From positions 62,001-126,000 of the forward strand of contig CANNFD010000008.1 of assembly GCA_947503885.1 (NCBI GenBank): a stretch of DNA of 64,000 bases, in the 5' to 3' direction. Under the pieces are notes generated by a model. It saw only the letters and a list, made by a program, of their open reading frames with translations, had not been told where the DNA came from and made no database searches. Below, in pieces: positions 44,214-52,684 of this stretch. This stretch comes from an uncultured Olleya sp. (GTDB lineage: Bacteria; Bacteroidota; Bacteroidia; Flavobacteriales; Flavobacteriaceae). Each line of letters begins with the position of its first letter. Within the stretch, counting starts at the first letter, position 1. Made by a program: the position numbers and the translations under genes.

Positions 44214-45074
44214 ATGATAAGTCAAGCCCAATTTGATAAAGAAATAGATTTAATTATTACAAATGCTATTAGAGAAGATGTAGGAGATGGTGATCATAGC
44301 TCATTGTCTTGTATTCCAGCGACTGCTCAAGGAAAAGCAAAGTTATTGGTTAAAGACGAAGGAGTTATTGCAGGAGTAGAATTTGCTAAACAAGTCTTTA
44401 AGTACGTTGATGCAGATATGAAGGTGGAAACACTAATAGAAGACGGTAGTAAAGTAAAGTATGGTGACATTGTGTTTTACGTTACAGGTGCGTCACAATC
44501 TATATTAAAAGCTGAGCGTTTAGTTTTAAATGCAATGCAACGCATGAGCGCAATAGCAACAAAAACTAGACAATTTGTAGATTTACTTGAAGGTACAGGA
44601 ACAAAGGTGTTAGATACCCGTAAAACTACTCCAGGAATTAGAGCTCTAGAAAAATGGGCTGTTAAAATTGGAGGAGGAGAAAACCATAGGTTTGCTTTAT
44701 ACGATATGATTATGCTTAAAGACAATCATATTGATTTTGCAGGCGGAATCACTAAAGCTATACAGAAAACTAAACAGTACCTAAAGGATACCAATCGTGA
44801 TTTAAAAATTATTGTTGAAGCAAGAGATTTAAACGAAATTAAAGAGATTTTAAAAACAGAAGGTGTTTACAGAATATTAATAGATAATTTTAATTACGAA
44901 GACACAAAAACAGCAGTTAAGCTAATTGGAGATCAATGTTTAACAGAAAGTTCTGGAGGAATTAATGAAAAAACGATTAGAGAATATGCACTATGTGGTG
45001 TGGATTTTATATCGTCTGGTGCTTTAACGCATTCAGTTTACAATATGGATTTAAGTTTAAAAGCTGTAGATTAA
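44214..45074 (+). CDS. nadC: Nicotinate-nucleotide pyrophosphorylase (carboxylating)
   Basis: This 286-residue quinolinate phosphoribosyltransferase converts quinolinate and PRPP into nicotinate mononucleotide in de novo NAD synthesis. Diagnostic stretches are REDVGDGDHSS near the start, ERLVLNAMQRMSAIATKTR, LDTRKTTPGIRALEKWAVK and IGGGENHRFALYDMIMLKDN, with the active-site basic residues intact. The C-terminal LTESSGGINEKTIREYALCG and DFISSGALTHSV complete the barrel. nadA and nadB are not adjacent. The YihY-type gene follows after 19 bases in the same direction. Confidence 0.97.
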   Translation: MISQAQFDKEIDLIITNAIREDVGDGDHSSLSCIPATAQGKAKLLVKDEGVIAGVEFAKQVFKYVDADMKVETLIEDGSKVKYGDIVFYVTGASQSILKAERLVLNAMQRMSAIATKTRQFVDLLEGTGTKVLDTRKTTPGIRALEKWAVKIGGGENHRFALYDMIMLKDNHIDFAGGITKAIQKTKQYLKDTNRDLKIIVEARDLNEIKEILKTEGVYRILIDNFNYEDTKTAVKLIGDQCLTESSGGINEKTIREYALCGVDFISSGALTHSVYNMDLSLKAVD

Positions 45075-45093
45075 CAATCTAATTATTTAATTA

Positions 45094-46023
45094 ATGTCTC
45101 AGGCAATAGAAGAAAAACTTAGCAAAATACCTATAGTTAACTTAGTGGTTAAATTTTTAGGTAAAATTAAGTTGCCTGGTCTAGAGGGGTTGTCCTTGTA
45201 TGATTTAATTGAATTATACATTATCGGAATTGCAAAAGGGGCATTGACAGCACGTGCAAGCGCAATTGCTTATAGTTTTTTTATGGCGCTGTTTCCGTTT
45301 TTGTTATTTGTAATTATAGTAATACCACACATACCTATTGAAGATTTTCAAACGGATTTTTTAGTGTTTTTAGAATCGATTTTGCCACCAACAACTTCGG
45401 ATTTTTTCTCAGACAATATCTTTAATAATATAGGGGGTAAACAAAACGGAGGATTATTATCATCGGTATTTTTACTATCTATATTTTTAATGGCAAATGG
45501 TATAAATGCCTTGTTTTCAGGGTTTGAAAACTCCTATCATGACCAGTTAACCCGTAATGTGTTTAAGCAATATTTTTATGCTTTGGGGATAGCTTTAATT
45601 TTATCCTTTTTATTAATTATTACAGTTGCAGTTTTAGGTTATTTTAACATTTATGTTATAGATAATCTGACGGATCGTGGCTATATTGCCAAGCGTCAAG
45701 TTAGTATTTGGAGTACTTTAGCCCAGTACGGATTTTTTGTTGTCATGGTCTATTTAGCGACAGCGGTATTGTATTATTTTGGCACAGCAGAAGGTAAGTC
45801 ATCTAAGTTTTTTTCTATAGGTGCATTATTTACCACAATTTTAATTTTATTAACATCATATTTGTTTGGTATTTATATCGAAAATTTTGCTCAATATAAT
45901 GAGCTGTATGGTTCAATAGGGGCGTTATTAATTTTGCTATTTTATTTATGGCTAAACGCAAATATTTTACTATTAGGTTTCGAGCTAAACATGTCTTTAA
46001 AACAACTTAAAAAAAGTTTCTAA
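45094..46023 (+). CDS. YihY/BrkB-family inner-membrane protein
   Basis: A 309-residue membrane protein with six hydrophobic segments. Typical motifs are LTARASAIAYSFFMALFPFLLFVI, FLLSIFLMANGINALFSGFENSY and IGALLILLFYLWLNANILLLGFELN. The family was once thought to be RNase BN but that was disproved; its function remains open. It starts 19 bases after nadC and is followed 2 bases later by a DUF2147 gene, so the three genes and priA probably share a transcript. Confidence 0.87.
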   Translation: MSQAIEEKLSKIPIVNLVVKFLGKIKLPGLEGLSLYDLIELYIIGIAKGALTARASAIAYSFFMALFPFLLFVIIVIPHIPIEDFQTDFLVFLESILPPTTSDFFSDNIFNNIGGKQNGGLLSSVFLLSIFLMANGINALFSGFENSYHDQLTRNVFKQYFYALGIALILSFLLIITVAVLGYFNIYVIDNLTDRGYIAKRQVSIWSTLAQYGFFVVMVYLATAVLYYFGTAEGKSSKFFSIGALFTTILILLTSYLFGIYIENFAQYNELYGSIGALLILLFYLWLNANILLLGFELNMSLKQLKKSF

Positions 46024-46025
46024 TT

Positions 46026-46442
46026 ATGAAAAAAAACAGTATTGTATTAATCATTTTATTATTTGGTTTATCATTAAATGCCCAAGATATTTTGGGTAAA
46101 TGGAAAACTATTGATGATGAAACTGGCGAAGCAAAATCTATCGTAAATATATATGAAAAGGATGGAAAGGTTTACGGTAAAATTATCGAGATTTTTAACG
46201 AGTCAAAACGTGATAACCTTTGTGTAAAATGTAAAGGTGATGATTATAACAAACCTGTACTAGGTCTAGAAATTATTAAAAACATGACCAAAGATGGTAA
46301 GTATTATAAAAACGGAACTATTGTAGACCCTCAAAACGGTAAACAATACGATTTAAGACTAGGCTTATCAGATAATAAACTACAAGTTAGAGGTTATATA
46401 GGCTTTTTCTACTCGACACAATATTGGGTCAGAGTGCAATAA
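46026..46442 (+). CDS. DUF2147 exported protein
   Basis: A 138-residue protein with a signal peptide (MKKNSIVLIILLFGLSLNA, then QDIL) and a DUF2147 domain: LGKWKTIDDETGEAKSIVNI, DGKVYGKIIEIF, CVKCKGDDYNKPVLGLEI, and KQYDLRLGLSDNKLQVRGY followed by FYSTQYWVRV at the C-terminus. These are small periplasmic lipocalin-like proteins of unknown function, common in proteobacteria and Bacteroidota. It starts 2 bases after the YihY gene, so translational coupling is likely. Confidence 0.87.
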   Translation: MKKNSIVLIILLFGLSLNAQDILGKWKTIDDETGEAKSIVNIYEKDGKVYGKIIEIFNESKRDNLCVKCKGDDYNKPVLGLEIIKNMTKDGKYYKNGTIVDPQNGKQYDLRLGLSDNKLQVRGYIGFFYSTQYWVRVQ

Positions 46443-46466
46443 AAAGGTCACCAAACACAACACGAT

Positions 46467-48920
46467 TTGCATTATATAGATGTCATTCTTCCAATTCCAT
46501 TAGAAAAACGCTTTACCTATAGTATTACGCAGGCAGAAAGCGATTTTTTAAAAGAAGGTATGCGTGTGTCTATCCCTTTCGGGAAATCAAAAATATACAC
46601 AGGAATTGTCGCAAACATCCATCAAACAGCTCCGGTTATTTATGAAGCTAAGGAGATTCATCAAATTTTAGATGACCAACCTATAGTTACACAATTACAG
46701 CTTAAATTATGGCAATGGATTGCTAATTACTATATGTGTACAGAGGGCGAGGTCATGCGCGCAGCTTTACCTAACGCCTTTTTGCTTGAAAGCGAAACTA
46801 TTATTAGTAAAAACAATGCTTTAGATTTAAACGAAACAGATTTAAAGGATGACGAGTATTTAATTTACGAAGCCTTACAGCATCAATCGTCACTTAAAAT
46901 TCAGGATATTTCAAATATTTTGGATAAAAAAAACGTGCTCCCGGTAGTTAAGCGATTAGTAGAAAAGGAGGCTATTATACTAAACGAAGAAATCTACGAT
47001 AAATATAAGCCAAAATATGTTAGGTACGTCAGATTGACAACAGCTTACAATTCTGAAGTAGCTTTAAACACATTGTTGGAAGAGTTGGGGAACAGAGCTA
47101 AAAAGCAACGAGACGTTGTGCTTACACTGTTTTCGATTTCTGCAAAGACCAAAAAACCAGTAAAAGTTTCAGATTTAGTAGCAGAAAGTCAAGCGTCCTC
47201 TGCAACGGTAAAAGCTTTAATAGATAAGGGGATATTAGAAGATTACCACATCCAAACAGACAGGGTAGTTTATGAAGGAGAAGATAATGAAGACACTAAA
47301 AAATTAAACCAATATCAAACCGAAGCGTTACAACAAATTAAAACTAGTTTTGAAACTCAAAACGTTGTATTATTGCACGGTATCACATCCTCAGGGAAAA
47401 CTGAAGTCTATGTCAAGTTAATTGAAGACGCAATAACAAAAGGGCAGCAAGTTTTATATTTATTGCCAGAAATTGCTTTAACGACGCAGTTAGTAACCCG
47501 TTTGCAAAATTATTTTGGCCAGCAAGTTGCGGTATTTCATAGTAAGTACTCCGCACATGAGCGAGTTGAGGTGTATAATCAAGTATTAAATAATTCCGCG
47601 AAAGCGAAAATAATTTTAGGCGCACGATCGTCCATATTTTTACCATTTAATAATTTAGGATTAATTATTGTGGATGAGGAGCATGAATCGTCCTTTAAGC
47701 AATTTGATCCAGCACCACGTTATCATGCGCGTGATGCATCTGTAGTATTAGCATCGTTTTTTAAAGCCAAAACCCTTTTAGGTAGTGCAACACCAAGCTT
47801 AGAAAGCTACTTTAATGCTAAAGAAAACAAGTACGGTTTAGTAGAAATTAATAGACGATATAATAATGTTCAGCTTCCGGATATCGAGTTGGTAGATATC
47901 AAAGACAAGCAGAAACGAAAAAAAATGAAAGGTCATTTTTCTGATAGATTAATCGAGGAAATGACAGAAGTTATTGCAGATGGTCACCAAATTATTTTGT
48001 TTCAAAATAGAAGAGGGTATGCGCCAATTGTAGAGTGTAACACTTGTGGGCATTCGCCACAATGTTCAAACTGTGATGTTAGTTTAACGTACCACCAATA
48101 CCGTAAGCAATTGCGTTGTCATTATTGTGGGTATAACAGTGCGATGTTAGTCAAATGTATGGCTTGTGGTACGCCAGGACTAGACTCTAAAGGGTTTGGG
48201 ACAGAGCAGATAGAAAGCGAGGTTATGCAGCTATTTCCTGACCTTAAAGTTGGTCGTATGGATTTAGATACCACCAGAGGTAAGTTTGGTTACGAAAAAA
48301 TAATTACAGCTTTTGAGCAGCAAGAAATAGATGTGTTAGTTGGGACGCAAATGCTAACTAAAGGATTAGACTTTAGAAACGTAAAGTTAGTAGGTATCAT
48401 GAATGCAGATAATATGCTAAACTTTCCGGATTTTAGAGCGCATGAACGTAGTTTTCAATTAATGTTACAAGTATCAGGTAGGGCAGGACGTACTAAAAAA
48501 CAAGGTAAAGTGTTGATACAAACGTATAATCCGTATCATAAAATATTGCAGCAAGTGTCAACTAATGATTATGTGGGCATGTTTAAAGAGCAGTTGGAGG
48601 AGCGTTACAATTATAAATATCCACCGTATTATAGATTAATTAAAGTCACTATTAAACATCGTGATTATAATAAGGTAGATTTAGCAGGAGATTGGTTAGC
48701 TAAAGCATTAAAACAATTATTTAAACATAATGTTTTAGGCCCAGAGTTTCCGCCAATCTCAAGAATACGTAACCAATATCATAAAAACATCTTGATTAAA
48801 ATACCACAAGGTCAACCATTAGGTAAAACTAAAGAAGCCATTAGAAGGGTAAATACAAGTTTTGCAGCTATAGGAGATTTTAAAGGGGTAAGAGTTATTC
48901 TTAATGTTGACAATTACTAG
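46467..48920 (+). CDS. priA: Primosomal protein N' (replication restart helicase PriA), TTG start
   Basis: An 817-residue superfamily 2 helicase that restarts stalled replication forks. It starts with TTG at 46467, since the following HYIDVILPIPLEKRFTYSI is the conserved N-terminal DNA-binding start and no ATG precedes it. Walker A is GITSSGKTEVY, the DEAH-type box is VDEEHESSFKQ, and the zinc-binding insert has eight cysteines from CNTCGHSPQCSNC through CHYCGYN to KCMACGTPGL. Motif VI GRAGRTKKQGKV is present. Length is in the normal range for Bacteroidota. It is at the end of the nadC-yihY-DUF2147 run. Confidence 0.96.
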   Translation: MHYIDVILPIPLEKRFTYSITQAESDFLKEGMRVSIPFGKSKIYTGIVANIHQTAPVIYEAKEIHQILDDQPIVTQLQLKLWQWIANYYMCTEGEVMRAALPNAFLLESETIISKNNALDLNETDLKDDEYLIYEALQHQSSLKIQDISNILDKKNVLPVVKRLVEKEAIILNEEIYDKYKPKYVRYVRLTTAYNSEVALNTLLEELGNRAKKQRDVVLTLFSISAKTKKPVKVSDLVAESQASSATVKALIDKGILEDYHIQTDRVVYEGEDNEDTKKLNQYQTEALQQIKTSFETQNVVLLHGITSSGKTEVYVKLIEDAITKGQQVLYLLPEIALTTQLVTRLQNYFGQQVAVFHSKYSAHERVEVYNQVLNNSAKAKIILGARSSIFLPFNNLGLIIVDEEHESSFKQFDPAPRYHARDASVVLASFFKAKTLLGSATPSLESYFNAKENKYGLVEINRRYNNVQLPDIELVDIKDKQKRKKMKGHFSDRLIEEMTEVIADGHQIILFQNRRGYAPIVECNTCGHSPQCSNCDVSLTYHQYRKQLRCHYCGYNSAMLVKCMACGTPGLDSKGFGTEQIESEVMQLFPDLKVGRMDLDTTRGKFGYEKIITAFEQQEIDVLVGTQMLTKGLDFRNVKLVGIMNADNMLNFPDFRAHERSFQLMLQVSGRAGRTKKQGKVLIQTYNPYHKILQQVSTNDYVGMFKEQLEERYNYKYPPYYRLIKVTIKHRDYNKVDLAGDWLAKALKQLFKHNVLGPEFPPISRIRNQYHKNILIKIPQGQPLGKTKEAIRRVNTSFAAIGDFKGVRVILNVDNY

Positions 48921-48958
48921 CGTAAAGTTGTCGTAAAATTTATCTCAAAATTTAACAC

Positions 48959-48990
48959 AAAAAAAATCCCACTTCAATAAGCAGGATTAA
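48959..48990 (-). terminator. Terminator of the LytTR response-regulator gene
   Basis: On the minus strand a 10-bp stem (48979-48988 with 48965-48974, including two G-T pairs) with a four-base loop is followed by a run of eight T, about 30 bases past the stop at 49016. Confidence 0.75.
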
Positions 48991-49015
48991 CTCTAGGGGC
49001 TATTAGTAATTTGCT

Positions 49016-49711
49016 TTATATATTGTTTAAAGCGTCCACTAATTGTGTTTTTTTGTTTCTACTTAAAGGGATTTCATAAGCACCAACTTCAACATTTTTA
49101 CTATTAAATCTGTCTACTTTATCTAAGTTAACAATGTAAGACTTATGGATTCTTAAAAATTTACCATCAGGTAATTCGCTTTCAAAAGCTTTCATTGTAG
49201 ATAAAACAACAAGGCTATTGTCTTCTGTTACTAATTTAACATAGTCACCAAGCGCTTCGATCCACTTAATATCTCTAATGTAAACTTTACGTTTTTTAAG
49301 ATTACTTTTTACAAAAATATGTTCACCTTCTTCTTGATTATAATCTAACTTTAATTTATGGTGTTCTACAGCTTTATCTACAGCTTGGCTAAAACGTTCT
49401 CTAGTAATAGGTTTTTGTAAATAATCTGTTGCATCATAATTAAAGGCTTTAAATGCATATTCTGTTTTACCAGTAACAAATATAATTTGTGGTTTGTTAT
49501 TTAATACATCTAATAATTCAAACCCATTTAATACAGGCATTTCAATATCTAAAAAGATAAGGTCAACTTTATGAGTGTTTAATCCATTTTTAGTTTCTAA
49601 AGCACTGCTGTATTCAGCAATTAAATTTAGATGATTATTGCTTTCTATTAACTTTACAATAGAAAGTCTTTGTATCGCTGAATCATCAACTACTACACAA
49701 TTTAATATCAT
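49016..49711 (-). CDS. LytTR-family response regulator, orphan
   Basis: A 231-residue regulator with a receiver domain (acidic pair Asp9-Asp10, phosphoacceptor Asp55 in LIFLDIEMPVLNGFELL, and the conserved Thr and Lys in FVTGKTEYA and LQKPITRERF). A LytTR DNA-binding domain follows (from about 135: IFVKSNLKKRKVYIRDIKWIE, then FLRIHKSYIVNLDKV). LytTR proteins bind direct repeats upstream of target genes. No histidine kinase gene is next to it, though in Bacteroidota such regulators often pair with a 7TM or YesM-type kinase elsewhere. It is convergent with priA. Confidence 0.92.
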   Translation of the reverse strand: MILNCVVVDDSAIQRLSIVKLIESNNHLNLIAEYSSALETKNGLNTHKVDLIFLDIEMPVLNGFELLDVLNNKPQIIFVTGKTEYAFKAFNYDATDYLQKPITRERFSQAVDKAVEHHKLKLDYNQEEGEHIFVKSNLKKRKVYIRDIKWIEALGDYVKLVTEDNSLVVLSTMKAFESELPDGKFLRIHKSYIVNLDKVDRFNSKNVEVGAYEIPLSRNKKTQLVDALNNI

Positions 49712-49856
49712 AGTATTTGTTCTTTATAGGTTAAGTTATCGACAATAGTACAAAAAATTCGGATTAAAACCAAAAAACATCGCTAAAATGTAAAAATTAA
49801 CAATTCGTTAAGTTATAATCGAATGCTTTTTTTATTGTAATTTAGATTAAAAACTA

Positions 49857-49888
49857 TTTGTAGGATTAAATAAAAAGAATTATTTTTG
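49857..49888 (+). promoter_or_regulatory. Promoter of the rpsF-rpsR-rplI operon
   Basis: TTTG at 49857-49860, 20 bases, then a perfect TATTTTTG at 49881-49888. The rpsF start codon is 33 bases downstream, giving a leader of roughly 25 bases. Confidence 0.72.
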
Positions 49889-49921
49889 CACTCATTTTTA
49901 ACACAAATAAATTAGATTTTT

Positions 49922-50260
49922 ATGAATCATTATGAAACTGTTTTCATCTTAAATCCCGTTTTATCTGAAACACAGATAAAGGAAACAGTACAGAAATACG
50001 AAGAATTTCTTACAAGTAGAGGAGCTAAGATGATATCAAAAGAAGATTGGGGACTTAAAAAGTTAGCCTATCCAATTCAAAACAAAAAAAGTGGATTTTA
50101 CCACTTATTTGAGTATCAAGTAGAAGGAGAAGTAATCAATCCTTTAGAAGTAGAGTTTAGACGTGATGAGCGTTTTATGCGTTACTTAACTGTAGCTATG
50201 GACAAACATGCAGTATCATGGGCGGAACGTAGAAGAGTTAAATTAAAACAAAAAGCGTAA
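49922..50260 (+). CDS. rpsF: 30S ribosomal protein S6
   Basis: This 112-residue protein opens with [21 protein letters not shown] and contains [20 protein letters not shown] and [14 protein letters not shown], all typical of bS6. It is the first gene of the classic S6-S18-L9 cluster. It has no poly-glutamate tail. It starts 33 bases after a consensus promoter and is followed after 2 bases by rpsR. Confidence 0.98.
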   Translation: MNHYETVFILNPVLSETQIKETVQKYEEFLTSRGAKMISKEDWGLKKLAYPIQNKKSGFYHLFEYQVEGEVINPLEVEFRRDERFMRYLTVAMDKHAVSWAERRRVKLKQKA

Positions 50261-50262
50261 TT

Positions 50263-50559
50263 ATGGCTAGTATAGATCAACAAGCAAAAGGAAAAAAAGA
50301 AGGAGAAATCAGATATCTTACTCCTTTAAATATTGAAACAAACAAGACTAAAAAGTATTGTCGTTTCAAAAAGTCTGGTATCAAGTACGTAGATTACAAA
50401 GATGCAGATTGGTTATTAGGATTTGTTAACGCACAAGGTAAAATTTTACCAAGACGTTTAACAGGAACTTCATTAAAGTATCAAAGAAAAGTGTCAGTAG
50501 CAGTTAAAAGAGCACGTCACTTAGCTTTAATGCCATATGTAGCAGATTTATTAAAATAA
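50263..50559 (+). CDS. rpsR: 30S ribosomal protein S18
   Basis: A 98-residue bS18 with the conserved core [20 protein letters not shown], the [20 protein letters not shown] motif and [11 protein letters not shown]. The N-terminal extension (about 25 residues, ending [14 protein letters not shown]) is usual in Bacteroidota. It is 2 bases after rpsF and 13 bases ahead of rplI. Confidence 0.98.
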   Translation: MASIDQQAKGKKEGEIRYLTPLNIETNKTKKYCRFKKSGIKYVDYKDADWLLGFVNAQGKILPRRLTGTSLKYQRKVSVAVKRARHLALMPYVADLLK

Positions 50560-50572
50560 AAATATCATAACA

Positions 50573-51016
50573 ATGGAACTTATATTAAAACAAGACGTTG
50601 AGAATTTAGGATTTAAAGACGATGTTGTAACGGTTAAGAACGGTTATGGTAGAAACTTTTTAATCCCTACAGGAAATGCAGTTTTAGCTACAAAATCAGC
50701 TAAAAAAGCATTAGAAGAAACTTTAAAGCAACGTGCTTATAAAGAAGCTAAAGAGATTGAAGAAGCTAATAAAGTAGCAGAAGCTATTAAAGCTTTAGAA
50801 ATCAAAATTACAGCTAAAGTTGGTCAAGGAGACAAATTATTTGGATCTGTAAACAACATTGACGTTGCTGAAGCATTAGCTAAAGAAGGTCAAGATATTG
50901 ATAAAAAATACATTTCTGTAACTACAGTTAAGCGTTTAGGTAAGTATACAGCTGCTGTACGTTTACACAGAGCAGTAAATATAGATTTAGAATTTGAAGT
51001 TATCGCGCAAGCATAA
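50573..51016 (+). CDS. rplI: 50S ribosomal protein L9
   Basis: A 147-residue bL9. The N-terminal rRNA-binding domain has MELILKQDVENLGFKDDVV and VKNGYGRNFLIPTGNAVLA, followed by the long connecting helix (EETLKQRAYKEAKEIEEANK) and the C-terminal domain with KVGQGDKLFGSVNNIDVAEAL. It ends the S6-S18-L9 operon and is followed by a terminator. Confidence 0.98.
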   Translation: MELILKQDVENLGFKDDVVTVKNGYGRNFLIPTGNAVLATKSAKKALEETLKQRAYKEAKEIEEANKVAEAIKALEIKITAKVGQGDKLFGSVNNIDVAEALAKEGQDIDKKYISVTTVKRLGKYTAAVRLHRAVNIDLEFEVIAQA

Positions 51017-51040
51017 TTTTCAAAATCAATATTACATTTA

Positions 51041-51073
51041 AAACCGTTTAGACTTATCTAGACGGTTTTTTTA
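51041..51073 (+). terminator. Terminator of the rpsF-rpsR-rplI operon
   Basis: A 12-bp stem (51041-51052 with 51057-51068, one G-T pair) with a four-base loop is followed by a T tract. Confidence 0.88.
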
Positions 51074-51093
51074 ATTAAAATTTTTAAATAACT

Positions 51094-51154
51094 ATTTCGC
51101 TTTCGCTGAAATCAAGCCTTAATAAGCTTCTTGAAAATGATGTCACTTTGTGAC
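51094..51154. repeat. Cluster of short palindromes in the rplI/GDPD intergenic gap
   Basis: An imperfect palindrome at 51094-51112 (arms ATTTC/GAAAT around CGCTTTCGCT) is followed by a perfect hairpin GTCAC-TTT-GTGAC at 51142-51154, 22 bases before the GDPD start codon. They resemble REP-type intergenic repeats; a second palindrome pair lies before hisS. No T run follows, so they are not terminators. Confidence 0.5.
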
Positions 51155-51176
51155 TTTTAAAAATAACTAGTAACAG

Positions 51177-52073
51177 ATGAAACATATATATATAGTATTA
51201 CTTTTTATAGGATTGATAGCTTGCAAAGACCAAAAGGAAGAAGTTGTAAACCCAACCAAAACTAATGCCCTAGCACAAAAGCAATCAGCATTAATAGAAG
51301 CTTTTAAGTACAATCCAGAGGATGAGGTTATAATCAGTGTCCATAGAGGAGGAAAGGGTTTAAAAAATTATCCTGAAAACTGTTTAGAAACTCTAAAGTA
51401 TATCAACGATAGCATTCCAGCAATTTATGAAATTGATATAGCACAAACTAGAGACAATGTCTTAGTATTGATGCACGATAATACTTTAGAGCGTACAACA
51501 ACTGGAACCGATAGACTAAATAAATATACCTATGAGGAGCTTCAAGCATTTAATTTAGTAGATGATTATGGTAATAAGACTGCATTTAAAATACCGTCTT
51601 TAAAAGACGTACTGCTTTGGGCTAAACAGAACAATGTAGTATTAACTTTAGATAAGAAAAAAAGTGTCTCTTTTGATGCTATAGTTGCTTTAGTAAAACA
51701 ATTAGAAGCAGAAGATGTTTCTATTATAATTACCTATGATATAAAGCAAGCTACAGAAGCATATGCATTAGCGCCAAATTTATTATTATCAGTATCTGCT
51801 AGAAACCAAAAAGAATTAGACTGGTTATTGCATTCAAAAATACCAACACAAAACATGTTAGCTTTTACAGGAACAAAGCTATCACCAAATGATTTTTATA
51901 AAAAAGTACAATCCTATGGTATCAAAACTATACTTGGTACTTTAGGAAACCTTGATAAACAAGCGGAAGCAAAAGGCGAAGTGCCTTATATTATTTGGAA
52001 AGATAAAGGAATAGATGTTTTTGCAACAGACAGACCATTTGCAGTTGCTAAAGCATTAAATATTAAGAAATAA
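51177..52073 (+). CDS. Glycerophosphodiester phosphodiesterase lipoprotein
   Basis: A 298-residue lipoprotein (signal ending GLIAC, Cys16) with a GDPD TIM-barrel. The catalytic and metal residues are visible in ISVHRGGKGLKNYPENCLET (His-Arg and Glu), EIDIAQTRDNVLVLMHDNTLERTTTG (Glu-Asp and the second His), IPSLKDVLLWAK and LTLDKKKS. The C-terminus has IWKDKGIDVFATDRP. It would release glycerol 3-phosphate from deacylated phospholipids or teichoic-like glycerophosphodiesters outside the inner membrane. A DUF6495-like gene follows after 6 bases. Confidence 0.9.
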   Translation: MKHIYIVLLFIGLIACKDQKEEVVNPTKTNALAQKQSALIEAFKYNPEDEVIISVHRGGKGLKNYPENCLETLKYINDSIPAIYEIDIAQTRDNVLVLMHDNTLERTTTGTDRLNKYTYEELQAFNLVDDYGNKTAFKIPSLKDVLLWAKQNNVVLTLDKKKSVSFDAIVALVKQLEAEDVSIIITYDIKQATEAYALAPNLLLSVSARNQKELDWLLHSKIPTQNMLAFTGTKLSPNDFYKKVQSYGIKTILGTLGNLDKQAEAKGEVPYIIWKDKGIDVFATDRPFAVAKALNIKK

Positions 52074-52079
52074 GAAAAG

Positions 52080-52547
52080 ATGAAGTATTCTAGACTTACA
52101 AAAGAACAATTTGAAGAATTACACAAAGAGTTTATTAACTTTTTGGCAACTCAGACGATTACAGCAGACGAGTGGGAAACAATTAAAAAAGAAAAACCAG
52201 AAGTAGCAGAGCAAGAACTGGATGTTTTTAGTGACTTGGTTTGGGAAGGTGTTTTGTCGCAAGTAAAATATGTCGAGCAGATTTCTGCGCAAAACATACA
52301 CTTGTTTGCTTTAAACGACGACCATATGCATGTAATAGGAATAAAAATTGATAGTCCAATAGATGTCACAACAACTGACGGATTTAACTGGTTGCGTGAA
52401 AACTTAATGGACGATTCTGTGACGTTTACACAGGGTAAAAAAGATTATTCTGAAGACAAAAACTTAGATAAGTTTAAGTTAATTCAATCTGGAAGCGCAA
52501 TTACAAAAGGAGAGCTGTATCAGTATATGAATAAGCTGATTAATTAG
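52080..52547 (+). CDS. Conserved Bacteroidota protein, DUF6495-like
   Basis: A 155-residue soluble protein without signal or membrane segments, opening MKYSRLTKEQFEELHKEFIN and continuing with EELDVFSDLVWEGVLSQVKY-like helices, then an alpha/beta part with HLFALNDDHMHVIGIKID and NWLRENLMDDSVTFTQGKKD. I recognise it as a conserved flavobacterial protein, probably DUF6495, of unknown function. It starts 6 bases after the GDPD gene and is probably co-transcribed with it. No catalytic motif is evident. Confidence 0.7.
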   Translation: MKYSRLTKEQFEELHKEFINFLATQTITADEWETIKKEKPEVAEQELDVFSDLVWEGVLSQVKYVEQISAQNIHLFALNDDHMHVIGIKIDSPIDVTTTDGFNWLRENLMDDSVTFTQGKKDYSEDKNLDKFKLIQSGSAITKGELYQYMNKLIN

Positions 52548-52597
52548 TTAATTATTGTTTAGCAAGTATTAACTTTCATTATTTATAACTAAACAAC

Positions 52598-52605
52598 TAT
52601 TTTTG
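52598..52605 (+). promoter_or_regulatory. -7 element of the hisS promoter
   Basis: A perfect TATTTTTG at 52598-52605 lies 80 bases before the hisS start codon; no clear -33 TTG is found at 19-20 bases. Transcription would begin near 52612, right at the first palindrome of the hisS leader. Confidence 0.5.
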
Positions 52606-52610
52606 TTATT

Positions 52611-52677
52611 CCTGTTAAAACAGGAGTCTAAATTGTATTTATCAAGTAATCATTAAAAAAGATTCCTGCTTTGCAGG
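52611..52677 (+). repeat. Paired palindromes in the hisS leader
   Basis: Two hairpins flank the leader: CCTG-TTAAAA-CAGG at 52611-52624 and CCTGC-TTT-GCAGG at 52665-52677, the second ending 7 bases before the hisS ATG. The 3' arm of the first with its flank (52621-52629) can pair over 9 bp with 52660-52668, the 5' arm side of the second. So two mutually exclusive folds exist. They may be a REP-like repeat pair or a regulatory leader. Confidence 0.55.
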
Positions 52678-52684
52678 GGATATT

